Below, piece after piece: positions 9,832-19,380 of a stretch of DNA of 22,355 nucleotides. The DNA comes from Pleurotus ostreatus/Saccharomyces cerevisiae fusant. Lineage: Eukaryota; Opisthokonta. Numbering within the stretch: position 1 is the stretch's first letter; every line of letters starts with the position of its first letter. The translations under genes and the position numbers were made by a program. The stretch covers positions 1 through 22,355 of the forward strand of contig JAMQCK010000458.1 in assembly GCA_024196135.1 (NCBI GenBank), given 5' to 3'. Below the pieces are notes generated by a model. The model had not been told where the DNA came from. It ran no database searches and saw only the letters and a list, made by a program, of their open reading frames with translations.

Positions 9832-12800
9832 ATGACAAAACCGCGCAAGAAGGCCGCAGACGACCCCTCCAGAAACAAACGCGGGCCCACCCCTTGGTGT
9901 GTTGGCAACAAGGCTGCTTTCATCCACCGTCGCTTTCCGACATGGCTCTCCCTCGACCGCAAGGGGCGCGGCTCTTATGTCGATTCCACGCTCATAGCAT
10001 TCGTACTCGCGTTCGGCATGTTCTTTGACCTCAAAAAGGACCTCGACCACCTCCCCGATGAGCCCGAGCCCGGCACGAAGGCCGTCGACTTCGACGGCTA
10101 TGATGAGGACGACCGCATCCTTGCAGAGGCGTACCTGAAGGGTTTACGCACGGTGCGCTCATTCATCTTCTTTCTTTGGCGTATACTGACAGCCACCCAG
10201 AAAATCAGTGTTGCTTTCCGTGAGGAACGCGACCGGAAGTCCGCCGCCGCAAAGAACGTCGACATCAACGCCCTTTGGAACGAGCATATCCATGCGCAGG
10301 CGCAAAAGCGGCCGGCAGGTACTCTGCGCCTCATGCACTTCTACTCGGTCTACCACTATGACGACCGTATCAAGAGTGCTTTCGACGCGGAATGGGTGGA
10401 GGTCTGGCGGGTGTGGGAGGGGAAGTGCGCGGCCTGGGACACCGAGGGTGTGCCCATACCGAAGGATGAGAAGGAGCCGCAGCCTGTGGCAATCCGTACG
10501 CGCGTCACGCAGGAGTGTTGGGACCGGGAGCCTGTCCCGTTCAAGGTGCTCGTCCAGGAGGCGCACGAGCAGTATAAGGCGGAGAAGCGCGCCAGTCGGG
10601 GTGTGCCGGCCGACGTCCCTGAGGAGTTGCGCACTCCGCAGGACTTCCAAGAGTACGTCTGTCGTCCTCCTCCTCCATCCGCCTCTAACGTTTCGCTTTC
10701 TCAGCGCCATCGATGCCGCTTCTGTCTATCTTCCACCCACTACCGATGCTGTTGGCGGCAAAATGGGCTTCATATGCACGGTCCTCACCGCAGGCCCCAT
10801 GCCATCGGAAGGAGGCGAGATTGGTATGCTGAGGTATGTGTGGTCATCACATTCACAGTTCACTGTTCCTTGTACTCATTCTTTGCAGCGTACACTACGG
10901 AACCACACTCGGAGATGACCTCAAGTGGTATCAGGCCGACCGCGTGGGCTTCGGCCAGGTTGAGCGCCAATACATCGACTTCGCCAAGCTTTGCTATTGT
11001 ACGTTTCCCTGCACTACATCCTTATATATGTTCCTGACGCTCTACAGCCCGTAAAACATGTGCTGACCAGTCTCTTACTGGCAACGATGCCAGTGGGAGC
11101 TCTGCACGGACGTCGCGTGCAACAATCCTTGGCTCCCACCCCCACAACGGCGGATCTGCTAGGACTGCTGCCCCCAGCACGCCCGACGCTCCCTCGTCCC
11201 AGCCGCGCAGTCCCTCTCCTGCTCGCCAGACCCTTACCAGGCTGAGGCGTGGACGGCGTCTGCAATCACCGGCCTCATCGCGCGCACCTTCACTGGCGCC
11301 CTCGCGTGCATCTTCACCAGCACCCTCACGCACATCTTCGCGGGGGCCTTCGCGCACGCCTTCGCCGGTGTCCTCGCGCGCACCTTCGCCGGTACCTTCG
11401 CTGGCGTCATCTCGCGCACCTTCGCCGGTACCTTCGCTGGCGTCATCTCGCGCACCGTCGCCAGTACTCTCGCGCGCACCTTCGCTGGCGTCATCGCGCG
11501 CGCCTTCACCAAAGGCCGCATGCGACCTGTTCGCAGCACCTTCACGCGAGCGCTCCCGGAATACATCAACTCCACCGTCGCCGCATCGGTCCCCCACACC
11601 ATTACCGCGCTCATCGCCCAAGCCGTTGAGGTCGTTGGTCGGACCTCGGTCATCGTCGCTCATGATGGACCCCAAGCATGCGCAAGAGGGCGAGGTCCCG
11701 CCGCCCGAGCCTGAGCTCATGTCGCTGCGGCAGGGCGAGCTTTTGCTGCCCGAGGACCAGCAAGAGCACGCGCTGGACCTCGAGTCGCGCACGCTGCCGG
11801 GGTCCACTTCAACTTCGCCAGCATCTGGGTGGTTCCCGCCTCCGTCATCCACTCCGCTTGCCACTCCGCCCTCATCTCCAAGGGTTCCACCAACCCCGCA
11901 GTCGACGCCGCATGCGGGAGCGCCGCCTCTATCGCGCCCAATCATGCCCTCAGTTGACACCCTCGCCGGACTGCTGTCTCAGATCACCAACACCGGTGAT
12001 GAGACAGCTGGTGGGGAAAAGCAACAGCCACTGCCTCCCGACCTGAACACCCCCGCTACTCGTCACGCAGGCCTCGTCGATTGCAGCGCAGATATTGAGA
12101 GTGGCCACTCGCACGACGTCTGGTTCTACCGGTCGTCTGATAGGTGGTCGCTACATGTCCGCGATCTCTATAGTGCCCTCCATCGTGGGCGTGGCTGGGG
12201 CCTCTCTTTCGCTACGCTCGTCTGCGCCTGGCTCAAGCTTGAAGACCACTTGGATTACCCTATCAGGGACGACGGGCGACGCGTCATCGCGGGTAGCATT
12301 CGTCCTCCCGCGTACAGCATCTGGGCGCGACAGGGCTGCCCTTATGACCTTCCGGTTGATGTCGGCGATCTCGCTACCTTCACGCGTCAGTTCTGGCTCT
12401 GGTGGGAGGCCCTGCAGCCGTCTGGGCGCCTCAACTTGGACAACAGCCTCATTGCTATCGAGGAATTTGAGGGCATGGTGAAGGGGATGGAGGACTGGGA
12501 TGGTCTGGACAGGTGCTGTGGCAAGGACGGCCTTGTCCAGGTCCTCCTTCTTCTTCTTTGGTGGGGTGACGCCGTGAATGGTGGTGCTGCGCGGCCGGCA
12601 GAGTGGCTTGAGTGGGAGACTGCCGTACAGGACTTCCGGGACGTTTTATGCCTCATGATGCGTACTCCCGGCTTTGACAAGGTGGCGAGGAAGCGTTCAC
12701 GGTATGTTAGCCCCCCGATGACTTACTTTCTCAACTGACCCCTTCTTGCAGTCATCGACCTGCCGCTGATCAGGCTGATGGCGAGAACGGTGGTGCCGAC

Positions 12801-13136
12801 GCTCTCAAGTCCACCAAGGGTTCGCGTAAGCGCAAGGGAGACACGGCCGTCGCCAAGGCACCCAAGCGCGCGAAGGCGAAGATGCCCGCCGAGAAGGGCA
12901 GCGGCGAAGGAGCGCGCAAGCGCAAGGCCGACGAGCCCGTCGTCTCTGGGAAGCCGTCAAAGCGAGCCAAGGCGACCAAGACCGCTCGTTCTCCAGCGAG
13001 CGCGACGGCCGCGACGTCGGGGGCGACGAGCACGACAGTGAGCACACCGAGTGCGGAGATGGATGCTGGCAGCCGTCAGTTGCGTGACCGCTCGACTCTT
13101 GTCAAAACTTTCAAGGTGCGCGTGCCGCCACCTTGA
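9832..13136 (+). CDS. Unknown 1016-aa nuclear-type protein, Agaricomycete-specific family
   Basis: Six exons: 9832-10152, 10201-10652, 10705-10833, 10889-10998, 11048-12701, 12752-13136. Introns are 48-55 bp with GT..AG ends. All phases agree and the only stop is the last TGA. Residues 20-340 form a conserved-looking N-terminal half: WCVGNKAAFIHRRFPTWL, a region around 145-240 with HMG-box-like spacing (HFYSVYHYDDRIKSAF...W...W), then GGKMGFICTVLTAGP and SVHYGTT...QYIDFAKLCY. I have seen similar SVH.GTT...FS..C blocks in uncharacterised mushroom proteins, but cannot verify this here. Residues 420-510 are S/R/A/P repeats. Residues 690-890 are a second ordered domain rich in Trp (SHDVWFYRSSDRW, FWLWWEALQP). 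The last 125 residues are a Lys/Arg/Ala tail with KRK and PSKRAK motifs, probably nuclear-targeting and DNA-binding. There is no enzyme signature. It is likely a chromatin or DNA-binding protein, possibly linked to the KDZ block. Model confidence is high; function is unknown. Confidence 0.9.
11371..11442 (+). repeat. 36-bp tandem duplication inside the S/R/P-rich region
   Basis: Two adjacent 36-base units (11371-11406 and 11407-11442) differ only in the first few bases. Each encodes the 12-residue unit SSRAPSPVPSLA. A truncated, diverged third unit follows. The surrounding 11280-11515 is a looser array of RAPSP/RASSP/RTSSP units. Slippage of 12-residue units keeps the frame, so the linker length can vary without breaking the protein. 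Confidence 0.85.
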
Positions 13137-14026
13137 TCGCTGTATACCTTGCTCGTCTACTATCATACCGTCTCTTCTTGTCATTGTCGTCGGTACTGTG
13201 ATCCTGGACTTGATATATATCCGATATCTTTATATAATGTACTTTACTTGTTATCTTGTATCTCTCATACGTAGCATACCCTCTACCTGAAATCAACACG
13301 CGTATGCAGAAAACGACGGACTTCTGCAGGAGAGCGAAAGGCTCACGTGAGTGTTGAACTACGGTGCTGGTGTGAAATCAAGCGCCACAAATTCGGACTT
13401 AAGAGTTTTCGAGGTCACTGATCCCTGCGACATGTGTTGCATCGTCTGTAAGTCTCGTAGCATGGAGGTAGCATAGTGCATGGACTATATAGAGCTATAC
13501 AGATACATATATTAGAACATAGATGGTCCAGAGTTGCCGTATGGGTGAGCCAGAGCAAACAAACAGGAAAGGATGCGAGTCGGCGGTGCTGGAGATGTCG
13601 TCAGATAGACTGATTGACCTACAAGAAAAGAGAACACACCGTGAACCAAGCCGGGTAGATCGCACGGACAGCGTAATAAGCGTAGTAGCGACTCAATGGG
13701 GAGGGACGCCGGGCTGGGTTGACTTTGAAGTGCACGCATGGCGATGATCGGGCAATTGGTGAGCGCATGAGCCGCAGCATGCATTGGCGCTGACGCTGAT
13801 GGGGGTGGACATCGTCTGCCGGAAGAAGGGAAGTCGAGGAAAGGGGAAACGACACAGTGGGCCGCGGGGACGAACAAAATGGAGGCAGCCGTTATTGCAC
13901 GCCGGTGCTATTGCCGTCGGTATCAAGTGTTCCGCTAGGGCAGCGTAGGTGTCTGTGCTGGTTCGATGATAAGTAAAAGAGGATGGATCAAGGGTGGGTA
14001 GTGGCGGCGGCAGCAGCAGCGACGGT

Positions 14027-14046
14027 AGTGGTGGTGGTGGTGGTGG
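14027..14046 (+). repeat. GTG/GGT microsatellite
   Basis: Six to seven uninterrupted GTG triplets, preceded by GGC and AGC triplet runs from about 14003. This is a simple-sequence tract in noncoding DNA, about 240 bp upstream of the WD40 frame. Confidence 0.85.
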
Positions 14047-14067
14047 CCAACAGCGAGGCGCGTGGCG

Positions 14068-14093
14068 GGCAACGAAGCCCGGCAACGAAGCCC
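14068..14093 (+). repeat. 13-bp tandem direct repeat
   Basis: GGCAACGAAGCCC occurs twice head to tail (14068-14080, 14081-14093), followed shortly by a doubled ATCAACCC at about 14120. These are local slippage duplications with no known function. Confidence 0.8.
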
Positions 14094-14289
14094 GGCAAGG
14101 CGTGGCGGCGAGCGGCGCCATCAACCCATCAACCCAGGCGATGTCGCCGCAGCCATCAAAACGATTTCGAACCCGGCCTATTGCAAGAAATCAAAGGTGG
14201 GAATATCCACTTATAGGTAGGGATGACAATGGGATACATCCTATAGGTAACGTTCAGTAAACACAAGGAACAATGCAATAGACCGCCCC

Positions 14290-15573
14290 ATGGCTAAAGG
14301 GTATATTGTATTGTTCCTAGGGACAGACCTCGGCACGATCCGAGTCTGGGACGTGCGGGAGGTGAGGAAGGAAGGCGGCAGACCGGTCGGACACACCGGC
14401 TTCGTCTTCTCGGTCGCTTGTTCGTCGGACGGCAAGTACATTGTCTCTGGCTCGCTCGACAAGACGGTCCGGCTGTGGGACGCGCAGACAGGGCAGCCAG
14501 TAGGGGACCCAATGACGGGACACGATGGCGACGTCAACTGCGTCACGTTCTCGCCGGACAGCACGCGAGTTGCCTCCGCCTCGGATGACAGGACGGTGCG
14601 AGTGTGGGATGTGACGACGCGACAGCTGGTGGGCGACGCGCTTCGAAACCACGACAGCCATGTTCTCTGCGTCGCATTCTCTCCTGATGGCGCTCGGCTG
14701 GTGTCTGGATCGGCGAACCGTACTGTGTGTCTATGGGATCTGGAGACGGGGCGGCAAATTGGCGAGCCGATCTGTGGTTATAAAGGCTGGATTGAATCTG
14801 TATCCTTCTCGAGAAACGGCCTGTGCGTCTCTTCTGGCTCTGACGACGGCTCCATTCGGTTATGGGATGCTCAATCGCAACTGCAGACACTCAAAGGTCA
14901 TCAAGGGCATGTTCGGTCCGTCGCATTCTCTCAGGATGGCGAGTTCCTCGTATCTGGCTCGGATGATAGGACGATCCGGATATGGGATACACATACGGGC
15001 AAGCAGATGGGAAAACCACTCAGCGGTCATACTAACTGGGTACGGTCCGTCTCCTTCTCACCGGACGGGAAGTACATCATGTCCGGATCTGACGATAGGA
15101 CGGTGCGAATCTGGAATGTGCAGGCCAGGAAGCAAGTGGGTGTCACCTTGCGAGGGCACGAGGACTCGGTCAGCTCGCTCGCTTTCACTTCTGATAGCAA
15201 ATGCATTGTATCTGGCTCTGATGACGGTACGATCCGGGTCTGGGACTTTAGGAAATTGCCGAGCTCGGAGAACTCGGTCGACGACGCGATTGCATCCCCG
15301 ACAAGAGCCCATGTGCAGGCATCTCTCGGGGAGGATAGGCGCAGTTGGCTTGTCTACGACGACAACGGCACGAAGCGACCCATCCTCTGGATTCCTCACC
15401 ATCTACGACGCATTCACCGTGTCTACTCCCCCTTTCACATTCAATTTATACCTCCTACCACCCCACAAATGCACATCACGCTCAACAACTCATTCCGCCT
15501 CGACCAGTGGCCGACTTTCACGCCTGCACCGGCCGCTGAGGAGTCGTTGGAGGCGCTGGGACGGGAGGAGTAG
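14290..15573 (+). CDS. WD40-repeat protein, 5'-truncated NLR-type with C-terminal tail
   Basis: An open frame of 427 aa. It begins with the second half of one blade (DLGTIRVWDV), followed by seven complete WD40 repeats with strong internal similarity (GH...VRSV.FSPDGKYI.SGSDDRT.RIWD), then a 110-aa tail including RPILWIPHHLRRI. Tails of this W/LW-I-P-P type are common after WD40 arrays in mushroom NLR-like proteins. The opening residues AKGYIV look like a damaged copy of the blade motif GKYIV. The array therefore once continued further 5', and this ATG is a secondary start after truncation. No NACHT domain is upstream. Beyond the stop, an intron-like segment lies at 15609-15662 (GTGAGC...CTGAC...GAAG), and splicing it in a different frame would give a short further tail. 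The original C-terminus may thus have been frameshifted. It is probably a decaying NLR fragment, though the frame itself is intact. Confidence 0.75.
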   Translation: MAKGYIVLFLGTDLGTIRVWDVREVRKEGGRPVGHTGFVFSVACSSDGKYIVSGSLDKTVRLWDAQTGQPVGDPMTGHDGDVNCVTFSPDSTRVASASDDRTVRVWDVTTRQLVGDALRNHDSHVLCVAFSPDGARLVSGSANRTVCLWDLETGRQIGEPICGYKGWIESVSFSRNGLCVSSGSDDGSIRLWDAQSQLQTLKGHQGHVRSVAFSQDGEFLVSGSDDRTIRIWDTHTGKQMGKPLSGHTNWVRSVSFSPDGKYIMSGSDDRTVRIWNVQARKQVGVTLRGHEDSVSSLAFTSDSKCIVSGSDDGTIRVWDFRKLPSSENSVDDAIASPTRAHVQASLGEDRRSWLVYDDNGTKRPILWIPHHLRRIHRVYSPFHIQFIPPTTPQMHITLNNSFRLDQWPTFTPAPAAEESLEALGREE

Positions 15574-16664
15574 GATGGGAGCGCAGCTCGACGCCGGAGG
15601 AGTCATCGGTGAGCAGGAATCTCCTTGTACGCTCTCTCGCATACTGACCATATCTTCTGAAAGGTTCACTCACCGCCGTATGGACAAGCGCGCGCGGTCG
15701 AGCCTGAACTATCTTGACTTTGTTCCCGTATTGTTGACTTTACCTACCAGATGCCCTTAATTCGTTTATTCTCTCTTTTTACATTGTTGTTCTCCTTTTG
15801 GCCTCACACTCGTCCGGCATGATGAGGTCCTGAAACTACGTCCCTCTCGGCACTTGCAGATCACCGCGATCTTTCCTTTCGACCGCATATATCCAGGCCT
15901 TGATGTGATCGCTTCTTGTTTGCTTTGACTCGTACATGCGCCCTCATACGTACCTATTGGTTTCGCTTGACGACCCCGACTTTTCTTCCTTTTATGAAGG
16001 GCACGATTCGGCTCGCACTAAAGCAGTTCCGCTACATATGGGACCGGTGTGGATATCGTATCGAACCATGGACAGGACTAGTCTATTTGATGTGCGACCT
16101 TCACCAAGCACCTCCGTACATACGTTCACGGGGTTCACATAGTCACTCAACTTCGGGCCTCGTCGACGAGCAGGAAAGGTCGTCGGCGGGGGTACATCTC
16201 GCTGTAATGCGCTGCCGCGAGCCGCTGGCGGTCGCGAGTCAGGAGCGCCCTATGAGTGCATGACGCATATCAAACCGCCTACAGCCACGCCATCAACGCC
16301 GGCGAGGGTGAGGAAGCTATCTGGCTTACTGGCGAGAAATACAGGGCCCAGGAGGCGCGCGGCGTCATGCATATTAGCATGCGCTTGCCACTCCCGGTGT
16401 TATAAGTCGCATTGAGGGCGCACCACAGGGCGAGGATCTTCCTGGAGTCCTGGTCAGCACCTATGCAAGGTCGCTCGTCAGCCAACAGCTGGTCCGCGCC
16501 GGCGCGATGAGAGGTATACAATCGTCGGATATTGCGAGGAAAACGAAACAGTCCGATGATGCGGAACTGACCTCGAAGGAAGCGCAAGTAGCGCTTGACG
16601 GCACGCGAGTCGCACGGGAAGGTCATGTCTCGGCAGAGTGAATTATCCTTGCATCGACGCGCGC
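15574..16664. other. Gene-poor region after second WD40 gene
   Basis: Apart from the intron-like segment 15609-15662, no coding frame is convincing. The plus-strand frame 15916-16263 and the minus-strand frame 16279-16674 have no recognisable domain. Part of the latter (MTFPCDSRAVKRYLRFLRG, about 16625-16568) could be a stray exon of the minus-strand remnant to its right. The T-rich stretch 15760-15800 is compatible with a transcript end. Confidence 0.35.
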
Positions 16665-17180
16665 TTAAACCCAAGGAGTCAAAGGAGGCGCCTAGAAGGG
16701 ATCGAGAAGTTAAAAGTCACTCCGCTGAAGGTATGAGGTTGAGTTCACCGAGAAAGGCGCGAGAGCCAACAAGGCTGCATCCGCGCGGACAATAGCGCGG
16801 GCATCGTCTCGATACGATACATACGACTGACTGGGAATTTCGATCCTCATAGAGCGCTCATAACTGCTAGCCTCGGCAGCCTCGGTACTCCACAGGCCAC
16901 CGAAGCAAACTCGGATAGCATAGTTTATGTCTGCGTATTATCAACAAGTGCGCGAAGAACGAAGCAGAAAGGACGCACCCGTCAAAAACATCACAAGCTC
17001 ATTGGGAATACGCAAGAGCGTCGTATATCCGTCGCGATAGCTTTCTTGAGTAGAAATATCATGACAACTGAAGCCATTAGGAGCAGAGCTCTCGTCGACA
17101 AGTCCTGACCGCTGGCGGTGCGGATCCGAGCGCCCGGCGTCTTCGAGGTTGGTGGCCAAGCAGCGATCTTCGAGCGGCGC
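16665..17180 (-). pseudogene. Unidentified minus-strand gene remnant, three joined exons
   Basis: Three minus-strand segments join in frame across two normal-looking introns. The segments are about 17180-16979, 16930-16749 and 16691-16665. The introns are 48 bp (GTGCGT..GCAG) and 57 bp (GTGAAC..TCTAG). The product is about 135 residues ending at TAA and includes YTTLLRIPNELVMFLT, then DINYAIRVCFGGLW and RDDARAIVRADAALLALAPF. No ATG opens the first segment and a stop lies just upstream, so a 5' exon is missing or lost. I do not recognise the family. The frame agreement over two introns suggests real coding ancestry; short length and decayed surroundings suggest a fragment. Confidence 0.4.
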
Positions 17181-17552
17181 TCAGAGGGGGGAGGCACAGC
17201 TCCCTCGAGCATTGCGATTAGGGAGCGTCGAGGTAGATTTCGAAGACGGTGGCGAGGGACAAGGACGGACCTGAGCGCGATCAGGTTCCGTCCTTGATCT
17301 CGATCAGATGCCGCTTTGCTTCCGCGTCCGTCTTGTTTCCGACCATCACCAACGGCGTCGACGCGCCCTGCTTCACTCTCCCCTCCGCCCCGCAAAATGC
17401 TGCACTCTGCCAGACTCGCGAAGCCTCGACGACTACCTCTGGCTCGGACGATGGCCTACGGCGCGGTAGTCGGACCGCGCGAATTGCTCGATCGGCGGCG
17501 GCGAGGGACCTCCTTTAGCGGACGCGCTTGACTCGGCCGGAGGGGGTGCGGG

Positions 17553-19380
17553 TGCGCAGAGGAAACGTGGATTCTCAAGAAGGACGGAGTGGTGCATGCC
17601 GACGTCTCGATTCTTGACGTTGTCCCCTTCGTTGAGCGCGCTGCCCGAAAGTACGTGTTCTGCGATATCTGCCCCCCGCCAGCTAACCCGAGCCTGCCTA
17701 GCCGGTTTTCGTACAACTTTCATTCACGAGCGAGGGGGTGCAGAATAAGAGTCCTTGCTCTTTATGGACTCCCCTGAGGCCCTTCAAGCTCCGCGACTTC
17801 ATCGGTCCAACGTATGCGTAAGGTTGGCTTATCCGTCACCACCGACCTGCCCTCGCGCCCGAATCCTCAACGGCCACACCTCTCCATTATGCGAGCTCAG
17901 CATGTAGACGCCTTACTCGATATTGCGACGAGCTTATCGACGGTTGAGATCACAATTGCGATGTTGGGTGAGTCCTACCGACCCCGCGCTGTTCAGCTTC
18001 GCGCGACAATGTTGACGTCCCACCCTCAGGCCGCTCTTCTTCTACGACAACAACATGCCTGTCTACCCGAGACACCAGGTTTTGTCGCGATATGCGCCCT
18101 TGCTGGCGCCCATGATGACCGTCTTCTGGAAGTACGTGATCAGGGTCGACTTCGCTCACCTTCCCGGCTGACGCCCACCTTCTCATCCGTCCAGCACGAC
18201 TCCTAGAGAGCATGAATTTCTATGAACGTCGCCCTGCGTCTTATGTCGCTCTGTTCGGCGGAATGCAGGTCCCTGCTCTCGCCGAACGCGGATCACGACT
18301 ACATTGACGGCCGGTCGACGTTGACATTGACATCGGAGCTGCGGGCGACACCAACATGGAAGCCAAGGACGACATCGAAGTGAACTTTTGCCTCCACACC
18401 TTCGTCTTCGTCGCCGATCCAGCCAACTTTCGCGACGCACGCATCGTCTGCTCCACGACACGCAAGACAGGCGCCCACTTCCCCTCGACCGACTTCGGTG
18501 AGTCCACGTCTTGAGCCGTGTTAGTCGGCTCGGCTCGAGAGAGCTAACGCGCACGCAGGTTGCTGAGAACGTGGGGGAACGCCAGTCGCGGCTTCGGCCC
18601 TGGAAGCGCGGACGAGATCCTTGCCATCGAGGCGCGGTACGGCGCAATCATGAAGCTCTACGGCGAGGCCCGCTGGTGCGTACCGTACTGCTGAGCGTCG
18701 CGGGCGTCTCTGACGTGCGCATATAGCCAGTTATTCTGCTCAGTGAGATAGTGCGCGCTCACCTCAGACCTTCTTGCGTGCGAGATCCGCGTGCTGGCGA
18801 AACGTTCCCACAACTAGTTCATCGGCGGCACCTTCAGCTCAGGGGACTGGCGCTCTCGTTCTCGACTGTACCCGTCCGACGAATCAGCAGACGTGCGTAG
18901 GCTGACGAAGATGGAAAATCACGATGTTTGTGTGCTTTCTCGACGCTCATCTCGCTGGCGGCGGGGTACGATGCAAGGATATGGGAGGTATACGCTTCAC
19001 TGTCCAATCTATGACGTGGGCTTCGCCAGATGCGCCCGACTCGGCGGATGAGCAGCGTCAAATTTAAGGTGCGCCCTCGCCGATTCTCACAAACTACGTT
19101 GCATGTCGACGTTTTCCGCTGTCTTACAAAGGTCGTCCCCGCGCATGTACGGTTCATCGTGGCCGAGTGGGTTTCCTCTCGCCGTACCCGCTCGCTCACG
19201 AATTTCGGCCAGTCCCAGTTCGCATACAGGCCACGTTCCTCGTATACCTATTCTGAGAAGAGAACGAAGTCACTCAGACGGGTGGGTTTGCCGCAAAGAA
19301 GCCATGTAGAAGGAGGGAATCAAGGCCGCCTACCATTGGCTCGGGGGACGACGTGGTAGCAGCATCGATTCCGCTCTGAT
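17553..19380 (+). pseudogene. Degenerate multi-exon gene of unknown function
   Basis: A series of plus-strand segments read like exons bounded by splice signals, but adjacent phases often disagree. They are 17553-17651 (WILKKDGVVHADVSILDVV), 17765-17818 (PLRPFKLRDFIGPTYA), 18030-18131 (PLFFYDNNMPVYPRHQV, then APLLAPMMTVFW), 18196-18270 (LLESMNFYERRPASYVALF), 18314-18497 (DIGAAGDTNMEAKDDIEVNF, then VFVADPANFRDARIV), 18560-18676 (LLRTWGNASRGFGPGSADEI, then GAIMKLYGEARW) and about 19309-19375 (GIKAAYHWLGGRRGSSIDSA). The order is collinear and all are on one strand, so they are probably one gene of at least 400 aa. The broken phases at 18131/18195 and 18497/18559 imply small indels. I do not recognise the family and give no function. 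Confidence 0.5.

Larger units (their letters stand above)
13137..14289. other. Gene-poor region between 1016-aa gene and second WD40 gene
   Basis: No supported gene. Minus-strand open frames at 13693-14124 and 13512-13877 are Pro/Cys-rich readings of G/C-rich repeat sequence without a recognisable domain. The region contains a palindromic TCACGTGA at 13343-13350, an A/T-rich stretch after the 1016-aa stop (13205-13260, plausible 3' end), a GGT microsatellite and short direct repeats. Confidence 0.4.

Noticed and set aside
11022..11960. 312-aa minus-strand frame full of DASEGTGEGA-type repeats.
   Set aside because: It is the antisense reading of the SRAPSP-coding exon of the 1016-aa gene, whose forward frame is supported by five consistent splice junctions.
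13512..14124. Minus-strand Pro/Cys-rich open frames overlapping the GGT microsatellite region.
   Set aside because: Their composition follows directly from G/C-rich simple repeats on the plus strand, and there is no recognisable domain or consistent splicing.
1370..14340. CGGCACGATC occurs at the break point of both WD40 arrays (1370-1379 and 14331-14340), in the same frame, as if it were a 10-bp target-site duplication of a 13-kb insertion.
   Set aside because: Blade-like sequence continues past the 10-mer on the left (GTCTGG = VW) and begins before it on the right (a damaged GKYIV...GTD). Both arrays therefore have their own blade sequence there. The match is best explained by homology of the DGTIR segment.
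15916..16263. 115-aa plus-strand frame after the second WD40 gene.
   Set aside because: No recognisable motif, no supporting splice signals, and an equally long overlapping frame in another phase.
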